Shown here: one piece after another, positions 43,480 to 53,040 of the stretch | Numbering within the stretch: position 1 is the stretch's first letter | Layout of the letters: every line of letters starts with the position of its first letter | From: Pseudovibrio ascidiaceicola | GTDB taxonomy: Bacteria > Pseudomonadota > Alphaproteobacteria > Rhizobiales > Stappiaceae | Direction: 5' to 3' | Assembly: GCF_900114245.1 (NCBI RefSeq) | Contig: NZ_FOSK01000002.1 | Span: 391,576 to 455,575 of the forward strand | DNA: 64,000 nucleotides | Position numbers and translations under genes: made by a program | Notes under the pieces: generated by a model | Database searches by the model: none | Told to the model about the DNA's origin: nothing | Seen by the model: only the letters and a program-made list of their open reading frames with translations

Positions 43480-44140
43480 CATCTCAGTAATTGCAGTTGA
43501 AACACTTTGCTTGGCATTCTGACCTTCGGACCATCATAGATTTGGCAATTTACGTGAGGATGCGATGACCTTTAACCAAGCTGTCAGAACCTGTTTCAAG
43601 AAGTATGCTCACTTCTATGGTCGCGCATCCCGCTCTGAGTTCTGGTGGTGGGTCCTCTTCAGCGTCATTATGAGCATGCTCGCAGCTGGTGTTGACGGTT
43701 TGATCCTTGAAAGTCTTTTTCAGCAAATTCCTGAGAGCAATCAGCACACTACGCAGCCAATAGGTTTGATCGTCTCAGCTATATTGCTCCTGCCGGGATT
43801 AGCCGTGGGCGTTCGGCGCCTTCATGATGTGAACTATTCCGGGTTTTGGTTGTTTCTCTGGCTCTTGCCAATCATAGGCTGGGTGTTCTTACTCTATCTT
43901 CACGTCCTGCCATCCCGAGAAGTTGTGATTGCCCGTTATCAGTGATCCCGCAACATCTCAGTGATTGCCGCCAGTTTGTGTTCCTTGGCATTCTGGCATT
44001 CAGGCTGCGCGCGCAGCAGAGCAACAATATGAGGACGCGATGACCTTTGAACGAGCCATCAGAACTTGTTTCAAGAAGTATGTGCAGTTCACGGGCCGCG
44101 CACCACGATCTGAATACTGGTGGTGGGCACTGTTCGTTTT
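43480..44140. repeat. tandem duplication of a DUF805 unit
   Basis: Two similar segments start at about 43480 and 43954 (offset about 474 bases). They share CATCTCAGT-ATTGC, CTTGGCATTCTG and GAGGAYGCGATGACCTTT up to and into the DUF805 coding starts. Each copy has its own Shine-Dalgarno and start at the same distance (85 and 86 bases) from the left edge of the unit. Confidence 0.7.
43565..43945 (+). CDS. DUF805 membrane protein, copy 1
   Basis: 126 residues of the DUF805 family: CFKKYAHFYGRASRSEFWWWVLFS, then three hydrophobic segments and the VGVRRLHDVNYSGFWLFLWLLPIIG signature. An inner-membrane protein of unknown role. GAGGATGCG precedes the ATG. Followed immediately by a duplicate copy. 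Confidence 0.88.
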   Translation: MTFNQAVRTCFKKYAHFYGRASRSEFWWWVLFSVIMSMLAAGVDGLILESLFQQIPESNQHTTQPIGLIVSAILLLPGLAVGVRRLHDVNYSGFWLFLWLLPIIGWVFLLYLHVLPSREVVIARYQ

Positions 44141-44411
44141 CATCGTGATGGTTGCGTCTCACCTAATCGATAATTTTGTGATCGCCCCTACTCTGGGATT
44201 GCCTGCAGGCAGTGTGCAGGATGGGGCCCCGTTGAGCTCCATTTTGAGCATTGCGCTCTTCCTGCCCAATCTGGCTGTGGCCGTGCGGCGGCTGCATGAC
44301 ATCAATCGATCTGGCTTTTGGTTGCTGATCGCTTTCATACCGATTCTAGGTGGTTTGCTGCTGCTTTACTGGTTTGTGCAGCCCTCATTCCATGGCAAAA
44401 CGAAATATTAG
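44040..44411 (+). CDS. DUF805 membrane protein, copy 2
   Basis: About 123 residues, a paralogue of the preceding gene: MTFERAIRTCFKKYVQFTGRAPRSEYWWWALF and VAVRRLHDINRSGFWLLIAFIPILGG. Three to four membrane segments. The start at MTFERA is set by GAGGAC and by alignment with copy 1; further upstream in-frame codons only lengthen into the duplicated promoter. Same unknown role. Confidence 0.88.
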   Translation: MTFERAIRTCFKKYVQFTGRAPRSEYWWWALFVFIVMVASHLIDNFVIAPTLGLPAGSVQDGAPLSSILSIALFLPNLAVAVRRLHDINRSGFWLLIAFIPILGGLLLLYWFVQPSFHGKTKY

Positions 44412-44662
44412 AATTAGAATTAATACAAACTGGATAGTGCCGTGTCGGATCGGGCATAAGCAGAAATTATGCGACACTTTGCATAGCGCATAGCTCCCAA
44501 TGCAACTCACTTTTTCAAGGAAACGGTTACTACAGCAAAGACAAGTGCCCTATCTTTTGGGGTGCACTGGTCATGGATCGCGGAAAAAACATAATTATTA
44601 ATAGTGTTCCGCTAGGTAAATCCATGATTTAAAATCAGCACATCCCATCGACAGGTGGTCAC

Positions 44663-46072
44663 ATGGACAGTTTAGCAGTTGATCTGGCTCGATTCCAATT
44701 TGCTTTTACAATCGCGTTCCATATCATTTTCCCTGCCTTTACTATAGGTTTGGCGAGTTTTCTTGCCGTGCTTGAAGGCTTATGGCTATGGACAGGTCGC
44801 GATGTATACTTGCGTGTCTTCAAGTTCTGGATCGTAATCTTTGCACTATCTTTTGCCATGGGTGTCGTTTCCGGCATCGTCATGGCGTATCAATTTGGCA
44901 CCAACTGGTCTGCCTTTGCAGACAAAACCGGATCGGTCATTGGGCCGCTCATGGGGTATGAGGTGCTCACTGCGTTCTTCCTGGAAGCAGGTTTCCTCGG
45001 CATCATGTTGTTTGGTATGAACCGCGTAGGCAAGAAGCTTCACTTCTTCGCCACTGTGGTTGTTGCCATTGGCACCGCCCTTTCCGCTTTCTGGATTCTT
45101 TCCGTAAACAGCTGGATGCAGACGCCAGCAGGCTACGCCATGAATGACGTTGGCCAGTTCGTGCCTGCGGATTGGTGGGCGATTATCTTCAACCCCTCCT
45201 TCCCTTACCGACTCGTACACATGGTGCTGGCAGCTTACCTGACCACAGCCTTTGTGGTTGGTGCCGTGGGTGCCTATCATTTGCTGAAGAACCGCTTTAA
45301 TGCGGCAGCACAGGTGATGTTCTCCATGGCAATGTGGATGATGATTGTTGTCACCCCAATCCAGATGCTTGCGGGGGACTATCACGGCCTCAACACTCTG
45401 GAGCATCAGCCTGCCAAGGTTGCTGCTATGGAGGGGCATTTTGATTCTCAAGGCCCTGCCCCGCTTATCCTCTTTGGGTGGCCGGATACGGAAGCTGGAG
45501 AAACAAAGTACAAGATTGAGATCCCTTATCTTTCCAGCATCATTTTGACCCACAGCCTTGATGGTGTTGTTCCCGGACTGAATGAATTCCCACGGGAAGA
45601 TTGGCCACCGGCAGCTATCGTATTTGTGTCTTTCCGCATCATGGTTGGTATTGGTGTCTTGATGTTGCTGGTTGGTGTATGGGGGCTTTGGTCTCGCATG
45701 CGTGGGCGGCTTTATGAGAGTGAATGGCTTCAGCGAGCTTCCATCGTTATGGGGCCAGCTGGTTTCATAGCCGTCATAGCTGGTTGGACAACAACGGAAG
45801 TTGGCCGCCAACCTTACACTGTGTACGGGCTGCTCAGGACGTCGGAATCCGTATCCCCCGTTGAAGCACCAGCTGTCTGGGCATCTCTGGTCATCTTTGT
45901 AGCGGTGTACTGTATCGTCTTTGGCGTTGGTATCTTCTACATCTTCCGGTCCATGGCTAAATCTCCGGATGCAAGCCAGGGTGTTGAGGAAGGTGTACCT
46001 GTCAGAACCGCTGGCATCACTCCTGCACAGGCCCTGCAACCACATGAGGGAGATCGTTCCCATGATTCTTGA
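44663..46072 (+). CDS. cydA: cytochrome bd ubiquinol oxidase subunit I
   Basis: 469 residues, nine or so helices. Heme b595 ligand His20 in FTIAFHIIFPAF; heme b558 His in RLVHMVLAAYL and Met in FRIMVGIGVL; LAGDYHGLNTLEHQP is the Q-loop start. It is shorter than E. coli CydA (about 522) and lacks the long Q-loop insertion, the CioA/cyanide-insensitive (short-Q) type. It reduces O2 with quinol, supporting microaerobic respiration. AGGTGG precedes the ATG. Confidence 0.95.
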   Translation: MDSLAVDLARFQFAFTIAFHIIFPAFTIGLASFLAVLEGLWLWTGRDVYLRVFKFWIVIFALSFAMGVVSGIVMAYQFGTNWSAFADKTGSVIGPLMGYEVLTAFFLEAGFLGIMLFGMNRVGKKLHFFATVVVAIGTALSAFWILSVNSWMQTPAGYAMNDVGQFVPADWWAIIFNPSFPYRLVHMVLAAYLTTAFVVGAVGAYHLLKNRFNAAAQVMFSMAMWMMIVVTPIQMLAGDYHGLNTLEHQPAKVAAMEGHFDSQGPAPLILFGWPDTEAGETKYKIEIPYLSSIILTHSLDGVVPGLNEFPREDWPPAAIVFVSFRIMVGIGVLMLLVGVWGLWSRMRGRLYESEWLQRASIVMGPAGFIAVIAGWTTTEVGRQPYTVYGLLRTSESVSPVEAPAVWASLVIFVAVYCIVFGVGIFYIFRSMAKSPDASQGVEEGVPVRTAGITPAQALQPHEGDRSHDS

Positions 46073-47069
46073 TTATCCGCTCATTTGGGGTTTTCTCATT
46101 GCAGTCGCGATCTTCGCCTATGTGATTTTGGACGGCTTCGATCTTGGTATCGGGATCTTGTACCCGACCACCAAAGACGCTGATGAACGCACATTGATGA
46201 TGAACAGTGTTGCACCTGTCTGGGACGGGAACGAAACCTGGCTTGTCCTTGGTGGCGGTGGTTTGTTTGCCGTGTTTCCGCTGGCCTATTCGGTCATCAT
46301 GCCTGCGGTCTACGCCCCGATTATCGGCATGTTGATCGGGCTGATCTTCAGAGGCGTTGCCTTTGAGTTCCGCTTTAAATCATCTGTTGAGCGCAGGCCA
46401 TTCTGGGATATTTCCTTCTTCGCAGGGTCCATCGTTGCAGCGTTCTGTCAGGGATTGGTGCTTGGCACGCTTGTGCAAGGCATTGATGTGGTTGACCGCA
46501 CTTATGCCGGCGGTTGGTGGGATTGGCTGACGCCATTTTCTGTCATGACAGGTTTTGCTGTGATCTCCGGTTATGCCCTGCTGGGGGCCACATGGCTGGT
46601 GATGAAGCTGGAAGGTGTGCCGCAAGCGCATTTCCGCCGCGTCTCAAAATATGCCGCTCTTGTTTTGATTGGCTTCCTTCTGCTCGTCAGTATGTGGATG
46701 CCGTTCATCAATGAGAACATTATGGAGAAGTGGTTCAGCTTCCCGTATCTGCTATACACCTTCCCGGTTCCGCTTCTTGTTGCGGTCACCACGCTGGTGC
46801 TGTGGCGGGCTTTGATGAGCGATGCGGATTACACACCGTTCCTCGCATCACTGGTGATCTTCCTGCTGACCTATGTGGGACTTGGGATCAACATCTTCCC
46901 GTATGTGGTGCCAAATGTTTACACCCTCTGGGAAGCTGCCGCGCCGGACAGCAGTCTGAAGTTCCTGCTTGTGGGAGCGGTCATCCTCATCCCGATGATC
47001 CTCGCTTATACGGCCTACGCGTACTACGTGTTCCGTGGCAAGATCAAATCAACGGAAGGGTATCATTGA
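46062..47069 (+). CDS. cydB: cytochrome bd ubiquinol oxidase subunit II
   Basis: 335 residues with about eight helices: FLIAVAIFAYVILDGFDLGIGILYP, DGNETWLVLGGGGLFAVFPLAYSV and GLVLGTLVQGI, typical of CydB. GAGGGAGA lies before this ATG, which overlaps the last codons of cydA; an in-frame TTG further up inside cydA is not supported. The next small gene overlaps its stop by one base. Confidence 0.95.
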   Translation: MILDYPLIWGFLIAVAIFAYVILDGFDLGIGILYPTTKDADERTLMMNSVAPVWDGNETWLVLGGGGLFAVFPLAYSVIMPAVYAPIIGMLIGLIFRGVAFEFRFKSSVERRPFWDISFFAGSIVAAFCQGLVLGTLVQGIDVVDRTYAGGWWDWLTPFSVMTGFAVISGYALLGATWLVMKLEGVPQAHFRRVSKYAALVLIGFLLLVSMWMPFINENIMEKWFSFPYLLYTFPVPLLVAVTTLVLWRALMSDADYTPFLASLVIFLLTYVGLGINIFPYVVPNVYTLWEAAAPDSSLKFLLVGAVILIPMILAYTAYAYYVFRGKIKSTEGYH

Positions 47070-47200
47070 TGAGCCTCGATAAAGCCGGAGAAGTTGACCA
47101 ACCTTTATGGAAGCGATTGCTTTGGTTTGCTGCCCTTTGGGTGGCAGGCGTTGCCTCCATCGCAGTGGTCTCTTACGCCTTGAGAAGTCTGATCATTTAA
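47069..47200 (+). CDS. DUF2474/CydX-like small membrane protein
   Basis: 43 residues with one membrane helix (LWKRLLWFAALWVAGVASIAVVSYALRSLII). DUF2474 peptides sit just after cydB in alphaproteobacteria and play a CydX/CydH-like accessory role. Its start is the ATG overlapping the cydB stop (TGATG), giving translational coupling. Confidence 0.85.
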   Translation: MSLDKAGEVDQPLWKRLLWFAALWVAGVASIAVVSYALRSLII

Positions 47201-47217
47201 CAGACCTAGATAAAAAT

Positions 47218-47305
47218 AAGGGCGTGCTATCCCCATAGCACGCCCTTCTCCCAATGAACCGCTCGCGGTTCCTCCTCCGCTACGGCTCGAAACTGTTCTG
47301 AGCCG
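47218..47305. repeat. three consecutive hairpins after cydAB
   Basis: First, AAGGGCGTGCTAT / ATAGCACGCCCTT (13-bp perfect, 47218-47247, no long T tract). Then GAACCG / CGGTTC (47256-47271). Then CGGCTC / GAGCCG (47283-47305). The first probably ends the cyd transcript; the purpose of the other two is unknown. The rest of the gap up to about 47658 shows nothing else that I can support. Confidence 0.55.
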
Positions 47306-47658
47306 AATATCTCCAGAAAATTCGCCTCTCATATTTCAGGGGTGTACTGTGATATGTTTTAAGAATCCTTTCAATGCGTCAAAACCCGCAGTTTGGCGAT
47401 TTTATTGCCTAAAACTGGCGAAAATGAGTAAATCAAGCAGACGCTAATATGTGAGAGTTTTGTGGCCATGCTGCGCTCTTCGCCTGATCACGTCTTATGA
47501 TTGTTCAGACTAACGCCTTGCAACCATGCTCGTGTCATGAAAAGTTCACTTGTTGTTTGAGGTAATTAAGATTAGTCAGCAGCGCAATTTCCGCTGATGC
47601 AGGCTTATTCGTCTCTTTGAGTTCTTCTGACTTGCAGCCTATTTTTGGGGTACCACAC

Positions 47659-48477
47659 ATGATCTTCGCGCAGCTTACCGACATTCACATCAAGGCTGGC
47701 GGAAAGTTCGCCTATAACTGTGTTGATACACTCTCTCATTTGCGTCAGGCCGTTGCGCATCTGAACGCGTTCCATCCGCGACTGGATTTTGTGGTGATCA
47801 GCGGTGATTTGGTGGATTTGGGCAATGCGAATGAGTATGAGCTGTTCCGGCAAGAGATTGATCAGCTGGAAATGCCGTTTTATGTGATCCCCGGCAACCA
47901 CGACCATCGGGATGCAATGCGCGATGCGTTTGCAGATCATGACTACCTAACATCCGAGGGTGCGCTTCAGTTTTCCATCGAGAAGGAAGGTCTGCGCATT
48001 ATCGGATTGGATACGACCATTCCGGGCAAGCATGACGGCCATTTTGATGCTGAGAAGCAAGCATGGTTGCGCGATGAGCTGCAAGCCCACAAAGATCAGC
48101 CGACTTTGGTATTCATGCATCACCCGCCTTTCAAGACTGGTATTCAGCACATGGATAACATCATGCTGATGCGCGCTGATAAGGATTTCTGGCCTCTTGT
48201 TACAGGGCAATCGCAAATCCGACAGATCGCTTGTGGCCATGTGCACCGGGCGATCGAGGTCTTCAAGAACGACATTCCGGTGAGCATCTGCCCTGCCTCT
48301 GGTCATCAGGTGACGCTTGATCTGGATCCACACGGGGAACCTGGCTTTGTTATGGACCCACCAGCGGTGCGTATCTTCCGCTGGAGTGAGGGAGAACTGA
48401 TCAACCATCTAAGCTTTATCGGCGACTTTGGTGGTCAACACCCATTCTTTGATAAGGATGGCAAACTGATTGATTAA
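47659..48477 (+). CDS. metallophosphoesterase / phosphodiesterase (CpdA/GpdQ-like)
   Basis: About 272 residues with all blocks of the calcineurin-like fold: AQLTDIHIKAG (D-x-H), VVISGDLVDLG (G-D), VIPGNHDHRD (G-N-H-D), FMHHPPFKTG (H) and IACGHVHRAIE (G-H-x-H). Close in type to cAMP phosphodiesterase CpdA and glycerophosphodiesterase GpdQ. If the former, it would oppose the class III cyclase encoded in this window. Cytoplasmic. Its stop overlaps the stop of the convergent isochorismatase-like gene. Confidence 0.9.
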   Translation: MIFAQLTDIHIKAGGKFAYNCVDTLSHLRQAVAHLNAFHPRLDFVVISGDLVDLGNANEYELFRQEIDQLEMPFYVIPGNHDHRDAMRDAFADHDYLTSEGALQFSIEKEGLRIIGLDTTIPGKHDGHFDAEKQAWLRDELQAHKDQPTLVFMHHPPFKTGIQHMDNIMLMRADKDFWPLVTGQSQIRQIACGHVHRAIEVFKNDIPVSICPASGHQVTLDLDPHGEPGFVMDPPAVRIFRWSEGELINHLSFIGDFGGQHPFFDKDGKLID

Positions 48478-49169
48478 GCTGGGTCTTTCTCTGTTATAAG
48501 ATCAGCTTCATTCTCAACAATATCCCATGAGACGGCGGCGCCCATTTCCTGCAGTGCCTCCTTCTGCAGTTTCCATGCGTTCTGATTTTGGGCGAGAATG
48601 GCGGGGTCGCAGAGTTCGACGCGGTATCCTCTGTTAAGCGCACCGATTGTTGTGTTCTTGACGCAGGCATTGCCATCCAGACCTGTCACAATCAGGTGGT
48701 CAACTTCGTGATTTTTTAGGAACTCGGAGAGCGTTTGCTCACCAAAAGCATCGCTCTTTGATTTTACGAGATCCAGATCCGGCTCAGTAGTAAGGCGTGG
48801 ATCCATCTGAAGGCCATCAGAGCCTTTTGCCCCCAAGCCTCCTCCAAGGAGCCGGACCAACAAGTTGGTGTACCATCCCTTATATACATGACGAATGGAG
48901 ATGACGGACCAGCCTTTATCCCGTGCCAACTCACCCAACGCATTTATGTAGTTGATGCGGGCCTGCAGGTAGTCTGGCTCCCATTTCCGAGAGCTTGTTT
49001 CCTTGGTGAAGTCACTTTGAACATCAATCACCAACAACGCAGTGCCTCGGCGGCCTTCAAACATGATTGACGGGCCGTTGGTTGGTGTTTGAATGTTGAA
49101 GACACCCCAAAAGGTATAGGCAGCAAGGGCTGCCACGCAAAGTAAAGCTCCTAAAACCAGAATAAGCAT
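48474..49169 (-). CDS. membrane-anchored isochorismatase-like cysteine hydrolase
   Basis: About 231 residues. An N-terminal hydrophobic segment (MLILVLGALLCVAALAAYTFWG) probably anchors it. The hydrolase domain has the catalytic triad regions: Asp in LLVIDVQSDF, Lys in KSKSDAFG and Cys in GLDGNACVKNTTIGA. The family hydrolyses amides or isochorismate. GGGGAG sits 6 bases before the chosen ATG; a TTG 15 bases earlier lacks a ribosome-binding site. Confidence 0.87.
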   Translation of the reverse strand: MLILVLGALLCVAALAAYTFWGVFNIQTPTNGPSIMFEGRRGTALLVIDVQSDFTKETSSRKWEPDYLQARINYINALGELARDKGWSVISIRHVYKGWYTNLLVRLLGGGLGAKGSDGLQMDPRLTTEPDLDLVKSKSDAFGEQTLSEFLKNHEVDHLIVTGLDGNACVKNTTIGALNRGYRVELCDPAILAQNQNAWKLQKEALQEMGAAVSWDIVENEADLITEKDPA

Positions 49170-49319
49170 CGTTCGCTCCCCCAAGCCAAGTCATGCCAGT
49201 CCCCACACCATATCATGCTGTTGAGGGGGGCTGACATTTCCAAATTTTAGGGAGCTGAACCGCCAAGATCATCCAGCAGTTTTACTGGTGTCTATGGATC
49301 CCGACGGTTCCTATCTCGT

Positions 49320-50126
49320 CTAATAGGTTTCATTCTCAGCCGGGAATTGCTCGCGGCGAACATCGTTTGCAAATGACTTCACGCCCTGCTCGATCTGAGA
49401 CTTCAACTCAGCGTATTTGCGCACGAACTTTGGGGTCTTGTCGAACATGCCGAGCATATCATCGGTGACGAGAATCTGGCCGTCACAATCAACGGAAGCA
49501 CCGATACCAATGGTCGGGATTGGCACGCTGTCAGAGATTTCGCGGGCGACTTCGTCTTTGGTGCCTTCAACCACAACGCAGAATGCGCCAGCATCGGCCA
49601 CCTGACGTGCGCATTCCAGCTGCTCTTTGCGGCTTTCTTCGCTTTTGCCAGCAACCTTGTAGCCGCCTTCCACATGCAGGTACTGCGGACGCAGACCGAT
49701 GTGAGCCACCACGGGAATACCGCGATCTACGAGAAAGCGGATGGTTTCAGGTGCAGCGGAGTTATACTCCAGCTTGACTGCCTGACAGCCGGTTTCCTGC
49801 ATCACGCGCAATGCGTTGCGATATGCGGCTTGTGGGCTTTCTTCAAAGGAGCCGAAAGGCATATCAACGACAACAAGCGCATTTTGAGAGCCACGCATAA
49901 CGGCTTTGCCGTGCATGATCATCATATCCAGCGTGACAGCTGTCGTGTCTGGCAAGCCGTGGAGCACCATACCGACGCTATCTCCCACCAGCAGCAGATC
50001 GCAGTGCTCATCCAGCATCTGTGCGATTGGCGCAGTGTAGGCAGTAAGGCAGACCAGCTTGTGATGACCTTTTGCCTTCATGATGTCTTTAATGGTTTTC
50101 CGCCGCGTTGCAGATGTATGAGACAT
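49320..50126 (-). CDS. panB: 3-methyl-2-oxobutanoate hydroxymethyltransferase
   Basis: 268 residues, matching the E. coli length (264). First step of pantothenate synthesis from 2-oxoisovalerate. Marks: the LVGDSVGMVLHG Mg-binding strand, VKLEYNSAAPETIRFLVDRGIPVVAHIGLRPQ, VVVEGTKDEVAREI and IGIGASVDCDGQILVTDDMLGM. The panC gene is not adjacent. Confidence 0.95.
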   Translation of the reverse strand: MSHTSATRRKTIKDIMKAKGHHKLVCLTAYTAPIAQMLDEHCDLLLVGDSVGMVLHGLPDTTAVTLDMMIMHGKAVMRGSQNALVVVDMPFGSFEESPQAAYRNALRVMQETGCQAVKLEYNSAAPETIRFLVDRGIPVVAHIGLRPQYLHVEGGYKVAGKSEESRKEQLECARQVADAGAFCVVVEGTKDEVAREISDSVPIPTIGIGASVDCDGQILVTDDMLGMFDKTPKFVRKYAELKSQIEQGVKSFANDVRREQFPAENETY

Positions 50127-50445
50127 TGTTTTAGGTGCCCGTTTCGTTCATCCAAAGCAGCTGGCCCTTTGTCTGGAGCAATCCAACTGCCTTCATTCTT
50201 TGTTATCCCGCGCACTCATTGCCAGCCTGTTCATCCCCAAATCGGAGTACGCTTATTATTATTGGGTTTCGATTTGTGCCTGTGCTTTCAGACTTATGTC
50301 TTTGCGCGACCTCACCGAAAGCCACTCTTTGTCTTTCGGAATTGCGCAGTGCAACATGTGCTTCCTGCGCCTTTATAAGGAATTTTCGGAGAATATAAAA
50401 TAACGTTGAGATACCCAATGGGACTTTTGGTGCGGTATGTACCAT
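50127..50445. other. intergenic region between panB and the AraC gene
   Basis: About 320 bases with no gene I can support. It is the promoter region of panB on the minus strand. No clear operator is visible. Confidence 0.4.
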
Positions 50446-51510
50446 TCACAGTTGAATTGCGGACTTTCTAAACTGGCTTGGTGTCTCACCTGTCCATTGC
50501 TTAAATGCCCTTCGAAACACCCTCGGATCCGAGTAGCCAAGCTCTGCTGCAATCTGCTCAGATGAGAGGCGCGACCATAAGAGCAGTTCCATGGCTTGCG
50601 ACTGGCGGATCTGCGAGAGTATATCGCGGAAGGAGATCTGAAAAGCGGCTAGTTTGCGCCGAAAACTGCGTTCACTCATGGAGAACCCGCCTGCGATTTC
50701 TTCGATGGATGGGTTGTTTTTCAGGCCACGCCGGACTTCTTCCTCCACGGTTTTAAGGAAGCCCAAACGGTTGCTTTCTTCCTGCACCATACCTGCCAGA
50801 AGTGTTTCAACTTCCTGCACAACAAACCTGTCTGCGGTTGCCAGCGGACGTTGCAGGTGCTCAGCATCAAAAAATATTGCATTTCGTGAGGCATCGAAGC
50901 TGACAGACGATCCGAGCGCCTCCTGATAGAGGCTTTTCTTCTCTGGTTGTGCCTGCATCATCTCAATACGCTGGATGGCTTGCTTGCTTCCTGTTGTGAA
51001 GCGGACAACACCCACCATGGCGGCAAACAGTTCCTGCACGAAGAATGTGAGCAGGACCGGCTCATGGAACCGGCTGCGCGCAATCATTGTGAGCGCATTG
51101 TCGGCTGCTGGCACTAAATCAATCTCCAGCATGCTCCCGGTCAAGCGGTGGTACTTGATGCCGAACTCGAGCGCTGCTCTTCCCGTTGCACTTGCCATAA
51201 CACCAAGGCTGACAAGCCCCAGAGAGGTGATGGACTGACGGTGGCCGACAGCAAGACCGAGGCTTTCATCTCCCGTCAACGCCAGTGCTTTGAGGATGAT
51301 GAGGCGGCTTTGCTGATAAGTCAGGCGGGCCTCGTGAGACAGAAACACCGAAGGGTCAGTGTTCTGGCCAAGGAATGTATGAGGCAGCACCTTTTCTGCG
51401 ACGATGCCGCGCTGCTCCAGCTCCTGTAACAGATAGCGCAACAGGTGTGGTGGAACCTTTGAATGCTGTGCCATTTCTGGCGGTGCCAACTGGTTGATTT
51501 CAGAATGCAT
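50446..51510 (-). CDS. AraC-family transcriptional regulator
   Basis: About 354 residues. The N-terminal half is of the Arabinose_bd type (PF12625-like, as in OruR) and the C-terminal helix-turn-helix is near residues 265-350 (SIEEIAGGFSMSERSFRRKLAAFQISFRDILSQIRQSQAMELLLWSRLSSEQIAAELGYSDPRVFRRAFKQWTGETPSQFR). AGGAG sits 5 bases before the chosen ATG. Divergent by about 147 bases from the monooxygenase operon, so it probably regulates it. Confidence 0.9.
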   Translation of the reverse strand: MHSEINQLAPPEMAQHSKVPPHLLRYLLQELEQRGIVAEKVLPHTFLGQNTDPSVFLSHEARLTYQQSRLIILKALALTGDESLGLAVGHRQSITSLGLVSLGVMASATGRAALEFGIKYHRLTGSMLEIDLVPAADNALTMIARSRFHEPVLLTFFVQELFAAMVGVVRFTTGSKQAIQRIEMMQAQPEKKSLYQEALGSSVSFDASRNAIFFDAEHLQRPLATADRFVVQEVETLLAGMVQEESNRLGFLKTVEEEVRRGLKNNPSIEEIAGGFSMSERSFRRKLAAFQISFRDILSQIRQSQAMELLLWSRLSSEQIAAELGYSDPRVFRRAFKQWTGETPSQFRKSAIQL

Positions 51511-51657
51511 GCCCTCTCCTAATGCAGCCATGCTAACGGAAACACGGGAGTGACCGCAAGATATGACCGAAATTGTCCGCCCTACGTCCGTATATGTCCT
51601 TCTAAACATCTCTCCTATTGCCGTAGGGTAAGATTTTCACAGTTCGGGGAGGGAACG

Positions 51658-53040
51658 GTGGAGATTATTGATAGGGGTGACGCGGTCTGCATTGCTGGTG
51701 CAGGCCCTGCAGGGCTTGTGATGGCCCGCGCATTACAACACAACGGCATTGAATGGGATCAGTTTGACCCAAACCCGGATGTTGGTGGTCTCTGGGACAT
51801 CAAACACGAAGGTACGGCCATTTATGAGAGTGCGCATTTTATCAGCTCTCGCAGCTTGTCTGGTTTTGCGGATTTCCCGATGCCGGAGCATTTTGCCGAC
51901 TATCCCAAGCACACCGAGATCCTGAAGTACCTGCATGACTTCGCAGAGGCTTATGGGTTGCAAGAGAAGATTACCTTTTCTACCAAGATAGAAAAGCTGA
52001 CCAAGACCGAGAATGACCGCTGGCAGGTTCATCTGTCTAACGGGGAGTGCCGCGAATATAAGGCCGTGGTCTGCGCGACGGGCTCGCAATGGCAGGCCAA
52101 CATGCCGGAGTTGCAAGGTTCGTTTGATGGCGAGATCCGCCACAGCCAGACTTACAAGAACATTCGCGAGTTTGACGGTAAGCGAATTCTGGTGATTGGA
52201 GCGGGCAACTCTGGCTGCGATATTGCCTGTGATGCAGGCGTTTTGGGGGAGAAAGCCTTCCTTTCCATGCGGCGCGGTTATTACATCGTACCCAAGCATG
52301 TTTTTGGTATGCCAGCAGATGTATTTGCTGATGGTGGTCCTAACTTACCCGTCTGGATGATCCGGCCGTTCTTCACGCTGTTGCTGCGTATGTTTAACGG
52401 CACTTTGCAACGGTTCGGCATTCCCAAGCCGGATCATAAGCTGTTTGAGACGCATCCTCTGCTCAACACTCAACTGGTGCATTCGCTGCAGCATGGGGAT
52501 GTGACGGTGAAGCCGGATGTGGAGCGACTGGATGGATCAGACGTGGTGTTTAAAGATGGCAGCCGGGAAGAGATTGACCTGATCCTGTGCGCGACCGGTT
52601 TCAACCAGCATCTGGACTTTGCTGGTGAATATTTCAGCTATGAGGGCGGACGGCCCAAGATGTTCATTCAGGCAGCTTCTCGCGAGCACAAGAACCTGTT
52701 TGGCATCAGCTATATTGAGACCAACTCCGGTGCCTACAAGCGGTTTGACTACATGGCCGGACTGGTCGCCAACTATCTGAAAGACCAGCAAGATAATCCA
52801 TCTCGCGCCAGCCAGATGCACGCGATTATTCGGAGTGAAACACCGGATCTTTCTGGTGGCATCCACTTTTTGAAGACGGACCGTCATGCGGGATATTGTG
52901 ATGCCACAGCGCACACCAAGTATGTGAAGAAGCTTTACAAGCGGATGGGCTGGACCTTCCCTGAGGATATTCGCTTCAAGCGCGCTGCGCCCAAGCCAAA
53001 GGGTTCGTCGAGCGCAAAGAAAGCGGAGGTTGCTGCATGA
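51658..53040 (+). CDS. flavin-containing monooxygenase
   Basis: About 460 residues. FAD site VCIAGAGPAGLV, FMO signature F-x-G-x(3)-H-x(3)-Y in GSFDGEIRHSQTYKN, and NADPH site VIGAGNSGCD. This is the Baeyer-Villiger/FMO group, oxygenating ketones or nucleophilic heteroatoms. The GTG start is chosen because GGGGAGGGAA lies just before it; an upstream in-frame start would add about 36 residues with no support. The stop overlaps the next gene by 4 bases. Confidence 0.9.
   Translation: MEIIDRGDAVCIAGAGPAGLVMARALQHNGIEWDQFDPNPDVGGLWDIKHEGTAIYESAHFISSRSLSGFADFPMPEHFADYPKHTEILKYLHDFAEAYGLQEKITFSTKIEKLTKTENDRWQVHLSNGECREYKAVVCATGSQWQANMPELQGSFDGEIRHSQTYKNIREFDGKRILVIGAGNSGCDIACDAGVLGEKAFLSMRRGYYIVPKHVFGMPADVFADGGPNLPVWMIRPFFTLLLRMFNGTLQRFGIPKPDHKLFETHPLLNTQLVHSLQHGDVTVKPDVERLDGSDVVFKDGSREEIDLILCATGFNQHLDFAGEYFSYEGGRPKMFIQAASREHKNLFGISYIETNSGAYKRFDYMAGLVANYLKDQQDNPSRASQMHAIIRSETPDLSGGIHFLKTDRHAGYCDATAHTKYVKKLYKRMGWTFPEDIRFKRAAPKPKGSSSAKKAEVAA

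Noticed and set aside
44846-46063. Open frame of about 405 codons antisense to cydA
   Set aside because: It mirrors cydA in the opposite frame and its product is His/Arg-rich with no family resemblance; an artefact of codon bias.
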